A stretch of 12,244 nt of DNA from an uncultured Faecalibacterium sp. (GTDB taxonomy: Bacteria > Bacillota > Clostridia > Oscillospirales > Ruminococcaceae). The position numbers were made by a program, and so were the translations under genes. The notes beneath the pieces were generated by a model that was not told the origin of the DNA, made no database searches, and saw only the letters and a program-made list of their open reading frames with translations. Within the stretch, counting starts at the first letter, position 1, and each line of letters opens with the position of its first letter. The stretch is from contig CAKTCY010000060.1 of NCBI GenBank assembly GCA_934540955.1, positions 1 to 12,244 on the forward strand. Reading direction: 5' to 3'. Below are positions 6,068-12,244 of this stretch, piece after piece.

Positions 6068-7908
6068 GCTCCACCTCTCTCAGTCCCGGCAGGCGTAAAG
6101 ACGGGAATATTCTCTTCTGCGATCAGAGCCATCTTTTTCTGCGCCGTGCGCACCAGCTCCCGCACATCGTAGATGTCATCCTCCGAGGAGGTCGCCCATG
6201 CGGCGGTAAACAGAATGGGGTACTCCGGGTTCAGCTTGTTGTACTCGTCCACCTGACCTTGCAGGATGCGGATCATGACCTCAGCCTTCCGGCTGCTGCA
6301 TTCGTCAAAGAAGGCAAGGAACTTGCCCACGCCATTGTAGCCCACCATGCCGTCGGTATCACCCATCAGCTGCAGCAGGCCGGAAAAGTCCTTCAGGATG
6401 CCGTCGCCTACATGGTAGCCGAAGCGGCGGCTCATCTCGGACAGGTTATCCAGCTGCAGGGCAAAGCAGGTATAATCCTCCGGCAGGATGCGGCTGACCA
6501 TGCCGGTGATATACACATTGAGCTTTTCGCGGTTGGGCAGGCCGGTCTTTTTATCCACATACAGCAGGTAATCCACGATATCGGAGATGCGGCCCAGCAG
6601 AACGGCACCGCAGCAGCCGATGACGAAGAACAGCACCAGCGCCAGCATCAGATACAGCTTGATGTTGATGGCGGCCGCCACCCGCACCGAGCTGATCATC
6701 TTCAGATAATCTGCGCTGATGTACAGGTTCAGCTCCTTGCTGCTGGTATTGATGATCTCGTAGTATTTTTTCAGCTCTGCCTCGTAGTCGTTGATCAGGC
6801 TTTCCATCTTGGCGTGCTGCTCGTCCGTGCCGCCAAAATCCACATTGCGGAAGCTTTGCAGGATCTCCTCCTGAAACTGCCGGTCGATCTCGCTGGCCGC
6901 GATCGTTCTATCCAGCGAGACCAGCTTCAGCACCAGCCCATCGTAGGTGGTCTGCGCCTTTTCGCCCGCGCCCTCCAGCTCGATGTTATTCAGGATGTAG
7001 TCCGAGGATACCACCTCGCCTCGGTCGGTAAAGTAGTTCTCCAGCAGGTCGGCGTTCTTGTACACATACTGGTCCGTCAGTCCCCACAGGCTGTCCCGCT
7101 GCCCGGCAGTCACCTGCTCGTTCTGCTTTGCAGTCTCGATGCTGTTGGCCAGATACTCCTGCAGCACTGTGCCGTCCCGCACCTGCGGACCGTTGAGCAC
7201 ATAGGCGTACAGCTCCGGGATGGTATATTTTTTAAAGTCCAAATAGATATCGCACAGGTCTGCATAGGTGTAGCCGGTGCGGGAGGAACGGAAGTCCGGG
7301 TAGTGCTCCTGCTTGCTCAGCAGGTAGCCGTGCATCTCAGTGGTATCATTTTCAAGAATACGGATGCACTCGTAGTAGTCGTAGCCGTTTTCCAGCAAGC
7401 CAGAGGAGGGGTTGAGGGAAAGCCTCTGCTCCACATACTTTTCCGTGTAGTAGGTGCAGTAGCTTTGAATGATGGCATCCAGCATATTGCGGGCGTAGCC
7501 CGCGCCCTGCGACCCGTCCACCACAAGGCTCACCTTGTAGGTATCGGGGAAATAGGTCACCTCTTCGCCCTTATCCAGCAATGCGTCATTGATGGTCTGC
7601 TGCTCCTCCGAGATCACCGGGGTCACCGAGATATTGGAGCGGATGGTGCTCAGCCGCCCGGAAGCCCCCAGCGCATCCATGGCCTGCGAGATGACGGTGG
7701 AGGAATAGATCTCGTTGACGTCCAGTTCACTGCCGTCCGGGGTGTAGCCGTTGGTGATGCCATCGTTGGTATAGCGGATGATGACCGATGCGGTGTACTG
7801 CTGCTTGCTGTCCGCATACAGATAGATGGCAGCCGCGCCTGCCAGCGACACCAGAAAGATCAGGATGCTGAAGCGCTTCAGATAGCGCAGGATCTCAAAC
7901 TTTTTCAT
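6064..7908 (-). CDS. Wzz-like polysaccharide co-polymerase fused to a degenerate GGDEF domain
   Basis: I place the start at the ATG at 7908 (614 residues). It overlaps the upstream stop as ATGA, like the next junction, and begins MKKFEILRYLKRF directly before the first membrane segment. An upstream ATG at 7953 would add 15 residues but has a poor ribosome site. Domains: transmembrane helix about 14-32; an extracytoplasmic Wzz-like region about 35-410 with helical, probably coiled-coil stretches; a second transmembrane helix about 415-438; then a cytoplasmic GGDEF-like domain about 450-600. That domain keeps DKKTGLPNR (452-460), LQLDN with D487 at the metal position and GYHVGDGIL, but its signature motif is GVGKF where GGDEF should be, and the RxxD inhibitory site is absent. 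Catalysis of c-di-GMP synthesis is therefore very unlikely. The Wzz part should regulate chain length or export of the polymer; the GGDEF-like part may sense a ligand or dimerise. Confidence 0.86.
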   Translation of the reverse strand: MKKFEILRYLKRFSILIFLVSLAGAAAIYLYADSKQQYTASVIIRYTNDGITNGYTPDGSELDVNEIYSSTVISQAMDALGASGRLSTIRSNISVTPVISEEQQTINDALLDKGEEVTYFPDTYKVSLVVDGSQGAGYARNMLDAIIQSYCTYYTEKYVEQRLSLNPSSGLLENGYDYYECIRILENDTTEMHGYLLSKQEHYPDFRSSRTGYTYADLCDIYLDFKKYTIPELYAYVLNGPQVRDGTVLQEYLANSIETAKQNEQVTAGQRDSLWGLTDQYVYKNADLLENYFTDRGEVVSSDYILNNIELEGAGEKAQTTYDGLVLKLVSLDRTIAASEIDRQFQEEILQSFRNVDFGGTDEQHAKMESLINDYEAELKKYYEIINTSSKELNLYISADYLKMISSVRVAAAINIKLYLMLALVLFFVIGCCGAVLLGRISDIVDYLLYVDKKTGLPNREKLNVYITGMVSRILPEDYTCFALQLDNLSEMSRRFGYHVGDGILKDFSGLLQLMGDTDGMVGYNGVGKFLAFFDECSSRKAEVMIRILQGQVDEYNKLNPEYPILFTAAWATSSEDDIYDVRELVRTAQKKMALIAEENIPVFTPAGTERGGA

Positions 7909-9203
7909 TTGCGGTGCCTTGCCTTTCTGTGTTTGCGCTGATGGAGCAGCCATGCGCCGCCCAGCATGACGGCAACGGACTCCATCAGCGTCTTTTTCAG
8001 GCTCAGGCGCTGCAGGAAGGAGGCTGCACCATAGGTAAAGGTGATATAGTTCTGGGATTTATACTTGATGTACGCCTTGTCCAGTACAAACAGCTCCTCC
8101 GCGATCTCGTTGATGGCGGTCTCCAGCTTGTTCACCATAGCCTGTGCCTCGGCCAAGCGCGGCTGTCCGGCATCCAGCTCCCGGATCTTTTGGATCACAT
8201 AATTGGTGCTCACGATCTCGGACTGGTAGTCGGTGGCATCGGACAGTGAGCTGTCCGCCGCCCGGGCCAGCGCGTCCATGGCGGTCTTGGTGCGGGACAT
8301 ATAATATTCGCTGGCCTCATCCACGGTAGGGATCATCATGATGGAGGTCATGGATTTTTCGTAGAGCGAAATGCCGTTTTTGTCGGCATCGTAATAGGCC
8401 AGCTCCTTGCGCATGGCAATATCGTCGATCTTGTTCTTATATTCCAGAATGCTGGTCAGCATGGACGGGTCGCGGGCAACGCCGCCCTCAATGACAAAGG
8501 CCATGGCGTTGGGCAGGTCGTAAGCCACCAGATTGTTGATCTTTTTGCCCAGCGTCGTAAAGTTATTGGTGGTGATATCGGAGTTTGCATCGTCCGTAAA
8601 GCTTTTGTTTTCCTTCAGGCGGGTGTTCAGGTAACGGTTCAGCCCCTCAGCGCGCACCTCCAGCTCGTTCAGCCGCAGGTAAGGCTCGCAATCGGTAGTC
8701 ACCTCCAGCTTTTCCATGAGGATGCTCTGGTTATCGCAGTAGCTGCTCAGAAAGATCTCCCGGTAGGACTCGCACACGCTCTGCAAAAGATCCATGGGCT
8801 TGCGGTTGCCAAGCTCCAGCTTGCGGGTATTGATGGAGAGATAGTAGTTGGTGCTGATATACTCGCTGCCGTTGGCGCTGCCGGTGCTGTCCGGGGTCAG
8901 ATAGAGGCACTCCGCCAGCTGGGAGGCAGTCAGGCGATCCTGCAGACCCACCCGCCGGATGGCGCGCTCCATCACCTCGTCCGACACGATCTCGTAGGCG
9001 TTGAAGCGGGTCTTGTTGGGGTTCATGCCCAGCGCCGCCTCGGAGTAGTTGAAGGAGATGCTTGCGGTGGCGCTGTCTGCACTTTTGAAATAGTGGAACA
9101 GCCCGAACAGACAGCACAAGGTCAGCAGGCAGAGAAACAGGCGGTATTTATTTGTCCAGATATGGCGCAGCGCCTGTTTGATCTTTTCTTTGATGTCATC
9201 CAT
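7905..9203 (-). CDS. Wzz-like polysaccharide co-polymerase / chain-length regulator
   Basis: This 432-residue membrane protein has the two-helix topology of polysaccharide co-polymerases. A basic cytoplasmic N terminus is followed by a transmembrane helix at 21-39. A long extracytoplasmic region follows that is rich in charged helices with coiled-coil character (for example 290-380, with repeated L/E/K patterns). A weak second membrane segment spans about 404-421, and a strongly basic tail reads HQRKHRKARHRK. The short ISFNYSE segment after the first helix corresponds to the beta strand seen in Wzz proteins after TM1. No Walker motif or tyrosine-rich tail is present, so there is no fused BY-kinase. 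The ribosome site AAAAGGG lies nine bases before the ATG. Its stop overlaps the start of the GGDEF-fused paralogue-like gene (ATGA, 7905-7908), so the two are probably made in fixed ratio and may assemble together. Assignment to Wzz is by topology and partial sequence pattern. Confidence 0.78.
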   Translation of the reverse strand: MDDIKEKIKQALRHIWTNKYRLFLCLLTLCCLFGLFHYFKSADSATASISFNYSEAALGMNPNKTRFNAYEIVSDEVMERAIRRVGLQDRLTASQLAECLYLTPDSTGSANGSEYISTNYYLSINTRKLELGNRKPMDLLQSVCESYREIFLSSYCDNQSILMEKLEVTTDCEPYLRLNELEVRAEGLNRYLNTRLKENKSFTDDANSDITTNNFTTLGKKINNLVAYDLPNAMAFVIEGGVARDPSMLTSILEYKNKIDDIAMRKELAYYDADKNGISLYEKSMTSIMMIPTVDEASEYYMSRTKTAMDALARAADSSLSDATDYQSEIVSTNYVIQKIRELDAGQPRLAEAQAMVNKLETAINEIAEELFVLDKAYIKYKSQNYITFTYGAASFLQRLSLKKTLMESVAVMLGGAWLLHQRKHRKARHRK

Positions 9204-9249
9204 GGCATTCTACCCTTTTGCAGCGGCCTGCACGCTCTGCGCAGGCTGC

Positions 9250-10191
9250 TTAGTCGATATCAATGACCGAAAGCTCCGGCACGTTGTTGATGCGGGGTGC
9301 CCAGCTGGAATCGCCCAGTCCCCGGCTTACGATGAAGGTGGCGTTGTTGGCAAGCGTGTAGCTGCCCCCGGCATAGTCGGGCAGGAAGCCCTCCTCGGCA
9401 CTGTAAAGCGGGCCGAGCTTCGGCAGGCGGACGATGCCGCCGTGGGTGTGCCCGGCCAGCCCCAGCTCAAAGGAATAGTTTTCCAGCTCCTCGGTAAAAT
9501 AGGTGGGGATGTGTGCCAGACAGATGCGCAGATCGTAGTCCGTCTGCTGCTCCGCGCTGTCCATAAAGGCGCTGGCACCGTAATTGTAAAAGTCCTTCGG
9601 CTCGCCCTCCACGCCCAGAATGCTGATGACATTGTCGTGGACGGTATAGCGCGCTTCCTCATTGCGCAGGATGGTCACCCCGGTGGCGGTGAACCTGTCC
9701 ACCAGCTCCCGGTCATTATCCAGAAAATACAGCTCGTCCTCGTGATTGCCCAGCACCCCGCACACCGGCGCGATGTCGCACAGCTGGCGGCACAGGGAAA
9801 GCATATTGTCGTAATTGGAGCCTTCGCCGTAGGTCACAAGGTCGCCGCCCAGCAGGATCAGATCCGGGGCAAGGCCGCGGATATCCTGCACCAGCTCGCA
9901 GTTGTCCTGCCCGTACTCCCGCAGATGCACATCGGTCAGAAAAACGACCCGGCAGCTCTGGGTCAGCTTGCGGGAATGCACCTGATAAAACTCTGCCGTA
10001 TAGTGGGTGCGGTTATAGCAGATGTTCTGCCACAGCACCCCGCCTAGCAGGGCGAGCAGAGCAATAAAGATCAGCAGGGTCAGCAGCATCTGCTTCCAGC
10101 GGGGTGCTGACGTTCGTGCACTGCTGCCGCTCTGCGTGTGCCTGCTGCTGTGCGCAGAGCCTTTTCCGTGCTTTGATTTGATAACGGCCAC
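9250..10191 (-). CDS. Membrane-anchored calcineurin-like metallophosphoesterase (YkuE/YaeI-like)
   Basis: The 313-residue protein carries all motifs of a two-metal phosphoesterase: TDVH at 86-89, GGD at 115-117, GNHED at 148-152, AH at 226-227 and GHTH at 247-250. The first 34 residues are basic and serine-rich, followed by one transmembrane helix at about 35-54. The positive-inside rule places the catalytic domain outside the cell. It could hydrolyse a phosphomonoester or diester in wall polymers or lipid carriers; the substrate is not predictable. It is the first gene of the operon, 46 bases before the first co-polymerase gene. The start is uncertain: the frame begins at a GTG (10191), where an AAAGGA sequence sits almost against the codon, too close for a normal ribosome site. 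ATG codon 35 would remove the basic cytoplasmic tail. Confidence 0.92.
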   Translation of the reverse strand: MAVIKSKHGKGSAHSSRHTQSGSSARTSAPRWKQMLLTLLIFIALLALLGGVLWQNICYNRTHYTAEFYQVHSRKLTQSCRVVFLTDVHLREYGQDNCELVQDIRGLAPDLILLGGDLVTYGEGSNYDNMLSLCRQLCDIAPVCGVLGNHEDELYFLDNDRELVDRFTATGVTILRNEEARYTVHDNVISILGVEGEPKDFYNYGASAFMDSAEQQTDYDLRICLAHIPTYFTEELENYSFELGLAGHTHGGIVRLPKLGPLYSAEEGFLPDYAGGSYTLANNATFIVSRGLGDSSWAPRINNVPELSVIDID

Positions 10192-10281
10192 ATCCTTTCT
10201 GCCGGGAAGCGTTGCAGGGAGAAGGACACGGCGCCAGACCGCAGCCCGTCTTTCCCAAAACAGCTACAAAAATTGATATAT
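10192..10281 (-). promoter_or_regulatory. 5' leader of the glycopolymer operon
   Basis: About 90 nt separate the predicted transcription start (near 10281) from the GTG at 10191. The leader is GC-rich and can form short helices, but I recognise no riboswitch, T-box or terminator-antiterminator pair in it. An out-of-frame ATG overlaps the GTG start codon by one base. Confidence 0.3.
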
Positions 10282-10287
10282 AAGGAA

Positions 10288-10315
10288 ATTATAACATATT
10301 TATAGTAAAAAGCAA
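10288..10315 (-). promoter_or_regulatory. Predicted sigma-A promoter of the glycopolymer operon
   Basis: On the minus strand a perfect -10 box TATAAT occupies 10293-10288. A weak -35 box TTGCTT lies at 10315-10310 with a 16-base spacer, in an AT-rich island of about 60 bases that contrasts with the GC-rich surroundings. It lies just downstream of the lepA terminator, as expected for the promoter of the next operon. The poor -35 box leaves room for an activator, but no operator repeat is obvious. Confidence 0.6.
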
Positions 10316-10364
10316 AGAGTGCATCTCTGTCGTGAGCGGATTTCACATTTGGGCGTTTCCCATC

Positions 10365-10398
10365 AAAAAAGGGATGCCGCGCACACAGCATCCCTTTT
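10365..10398 (-). terminator. Rho-independent terminator of lepA
   Basis: Read on the minus strand, AAAAGGGATGC (10398-10388) pairs with GCATCCCTTTT (10377-10367), an 11-bp stem around a 10-base loop, and the T run continues to 10365. It begins 14 bases after the lepA stop codon and separates lepA from the glycopolymer operon. Confidence 0.88.
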
Positions 10399-10411
10399 GT
10401 ATATTTGCAAA

Positions 10412-12223
10412 TCAATCGTCGTCGCTGTCCAGCTTGAGCACTGCGGTAAAGGCCTCACTGGGCAGGGAAACGCTGCCCAGCTGACGCATCTTCTTTTTGC
10501 CTTCCTTCTGCTTTTCCAGCAGCTTCTTTTTGCGGGAGATATCGCCGCCGTAGCACTTGGCCAGCACGTCCTTGCGCATGGCCTTGACCGTCTCGCGGGC
10601 AATGATCTTGCCGCCGATGGCCGCCTGCACCGGGATCTCGAACAGGTTGCGCGGGATGTTGTCCCGCAGCTTTTCGCAGATGCGGCGTCCCTTGGCGTAG
10701 GCGTTGTCCCGGAACACGATCATGGACAGTGCGTCCACGGGGTCGCCGTTGAGCAGGAAGTCCAGCTTGACCAGATCACTCTCGCGGTACTCCTTGAACT
10801 CGTAGTCGTAGCTGGCGTAGCCCCGGCTGCGGCTCTTGATGGCGTCAAAGAAGTCGTACACGATCTCGCCCAGCGGCAAAGCATAGTGCAGGTCCACCCG
10901 CACATCGTCCAGATACTTCATATCGATCAGCACGCCGCGCTTGCTCTGGCACAGATCCATCAGGCCGCCCACATAGTCGTTGGGGGTGTACAGGTGCACA
11001 TCCACAAAGGGCTCCTCCTGCTTGACGATATTGCTGGGGTCCGGGTAGCTGGAGGGGTTGTCGATCATCTCCACCGTGCCGTCGGTCAAGGTCAGGCGGT
11101 AGCGCACGCTGGGGGTGGTGGTGATGATGTCCAGATCAAACTCCCGCTCCAGGCGCTCGGTGATGATCTCCATGTGCAGCAGACCCAAAAAGCCGCAGCG
11201 GAAGCCGAAGCCCAGCGCGGCGCTGGTCTCCAGCTCAAAGGTCAGGGAGGCATCGTTCAGCTGCAGCTTTTCCAGTGCGTCCTTCAGGTCGGGGTACTTG
11301 GCACCGTCGGCGGGGTAAATACCGCAGAACACCATGGGCTTGACCTGACGGTAGCCGGGCAGCGCCTCTGCGGTGGGGCGCTCTGCCAGCGTGACGGTAT
11401 CGCCCACGCGGGTGTCCTGCACCGTCTTGATGCTGGCGGTCAGGTAGCCTACCTCACCGGCCTGCAGCTGGGCGCAGGGGGTCAGTGCGGTGGCACCCAT
11501 GTGGCCCACCTCCACCAGCGTGAACTCTGCGCCGGTAGCCATCATGCGGATGGTGTCGCCGGGCTTCACCGTGCCCTCGAACACGCGGATGTAGACGATG
11601 ACGCCCTTGTAGCTGTCGTAGATGCTGTCGAAGATCAGCGCCTTGAGGGGTGCGTCCGGATCGCCGGTGGGGGCGGGGATATCGCTGACCACACGCTCCA
11701 GCACCTGATCGATGTTCAGACCGGTCTTGGCGGAGACGCGGGGCGCATCCATGCAGGGCAGACCGATCACGTCCTCCACCTCCTGCGCCACCTCGTCCGG
11801 GTGGGCGCTGGGCAGGTCGATCTTATTCAGGATGGGCACCAGCTCCAGATCATGCTCCAGTGCCATATAGGTGTTGGCCAGCGTCTGCGCCTCTACGCCC
11901 TGCGTGGCGTCCACCACCAGGATCGCACCCTCGCAGGCGGCCAGACTGCGGCTGACCTCGTAGGCAAAGTCCACATGACCCGGGGTGTCGATCAGATTGA
12001 ACTCGTAGGTCTTGCCGTCCTTTGCGGTGTAGTTCATGGTCACGGCACGCGCTTTGATGGTGATGCCGCGCTCGCGCTCGATATCCATGTTGTCCAGGAT
12101 CTGGTCTTCCATGGTGCGCTCGTCCACGCTCTTGGTCAGCTCCAGAATGCGGTCAGACAGGGTGGACTTGCCGTGGTCGATATGTGCAATGATGCAGAAG
12201 TTGCGGATGTTGTCTCTTGCCAT
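10412..12223 (-). CDS. lepA: Elongation factor 4 (LepA), translational GTPase
   Basis: This complete 603-residue protein is close to the usual 600 of bacterial LepA. EF4 binds the ribosome like EF-G and is linked to back-translocation, ribosome assembly and translation under stress. GTPase motifs are all present: AHIDHGKS at 13-20 (G1), RGIT at 52-55 (G2), DTPGH at 79-83 (G3), NKID at 133-136 (G4) and VSAKTG at the expected G5 position. The LepA-specific C-terminal domain is recognisable by [20 protein letters not shown] and the lysine-rich segment around [19 protein letters not shown]. This domain, and the lack of EF-G domain IV, separates it from EF-G, TypA and tetracycline-protection proteins. 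GGAGG lies seven bases before the ATG. The gene has its own terminator, so it is probably not co-transcribed with the following operon; its promoter lies beyond the right edge. Confidence 0.97.
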   Translation of the reverse strand: MARDNIRNFCIIAHIDHGKSTLSDRILELTKSVDERTMEDQILDNMDIERERGITIKARAVTMNYTAKDGKTYEFNLIDTPGHVDFAYEVSRSLAACEGAILVVDATQGVEAQTLANTYMALEHDLELVPILNKIDLPSAHPDEVAQEVEDVIGLPCMDAPRVSAKTGLNIDQVLERVVSDIPAPTGDPDAPLKALIFDSIYDSYKGVIVYIRVFEGTVKPGDTIRMMATGAEFTLVEVGHMGATALTPCAQLQAGEVGYLTASIKTVQDTRVGDTVTLAERPTAEALPGYRQVKPMVFCGIYPADGAKYPDLKDALEKLQLNDASLTFELETSAALGFGFRCGFLGLLHMEIITERLEREFDLDIITTTPSVRYRLTLTDGTVEMIDNPSSYPDPSNIVKQEEPFVDVHLYTPNDYVGGLMDLCQSKRGVLIDMKYLDDVRVDLHYALPLGEIVYDFFDAIKSRSRGYASYDYEFKEYRESDLVKLDFLLNGDPVDALSMIVFRDNAYAKGRRICEKLRDNIPRNLFEIPVQAAIGGKIIARETVKAMRKDVLAKCYGGDISRKKKLLEKQKEGKKKMRQLGSVSLPSEAFTAVLKLDSDDD

Positions 12224-12244
12224 GTAGTTCCTCCGGGCAGCTTT

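Noticed and set aside
5881..7941. A 686-codon open frame on the plus strand, opposite the PCP-GGDEF and GT2 genes.
   Set aside because: It is antisense to two genes with clear domains, crosses their junction, and has the His/Gln/Ala-rich composition produced by reading GC-rich codons backward. No ribosome site or recognisable domain.
7909..7953. The upstream ATG at 7953 as start of the PCP-GGDEF gene.
   Set aside because: No good ribosome site; the added 15 residues are low-complexity and lie fully inside the preceding gene, whereas the ATG at 7908 forms a typical ATGA coupling.
10192..10287. A riboswitch in the leader of the glycopolymer operon.
   Set aside because: Only short, unconvincing helices are found; no known aptamer core and no terminator or ribosome-site sequestering hairpin could be identified.

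Overview
The window reads as a chromosomal segment of a GC-rich, low-redundancy Gram-positive gut anaerobe of the Ruminococcaceae/Oscillospiraceae type. Faecalibacterium or a close relative is my best guess. This rests on GC-rich coding with strong GGAGG-type ribosome sites, the stand-alone double zinc-ribbon protein typical of Clostridia, and the style of the protein sequences. No rRNA or other taxonomic marker is present, so the genus is inference.

Layout. Plus strand, left end: the 3' end of an acetate kinase gene (1-438) with its own terminator (461-496). Then 650 bp without a gene (439-1092), which holds an inverted-repeat element packed with hairpins (515-790), a consensus sigma-A promoter (928-956) and a roughly 130-nt leader. 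The leader leads to a small zinc-ribbon gene (1093-1380). A perfect 30-bp palindrome (1411-1440) flanked by A and T runs terminates transcription from both sides.

Minus strand, from the right end: lepA (12223-10412) with its terminator (10365-10398), then a promoter (10288-10315). The promoter serves what looks like one seven-gene operon running 10191 to 1468. Its order is: membrane-anchored metallophosphoesterase, a Wzz-like polysaccharide co-polymerase, a second Wzz-like protein fused to a degenerate GGDEF domain, a GT2 glycosyltransferase, a GT4 glycosyltransferase, a second GT2 glycosyltransferase, and a TagB/TagF-like CDP-glycerol glycerophosphotransferase. Gene junctions are tight: two 4-nt ATGA overlaps and gaps of 15 to 66 nt.

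Together the operon looks like a surface glycopolymer locus. Three glycosyltransferases would build a repeat or stem on a lipid carrier, the glycerophosphotransferase would add phosphoglycerol, and the two co-polymerase-like proteins would set chain length or couple to export. The phosphoesterase, predicted outside the membrane, could trim phosphate-containing intermediates. No flippase, polymerase, ABC exporter, priming transferase or tyrosine kinase is in the operon, although both its ends are in view.

The most unusual item is the co-polymerase fused to a GGDEF-like domain. Its signature reads GVGKF in place of GGDEF, and it also lacks the RxxD inhibitory site. It therefore cannot be a standard diguanylate cyclase and is not an obvious c-di-GMP receptor.
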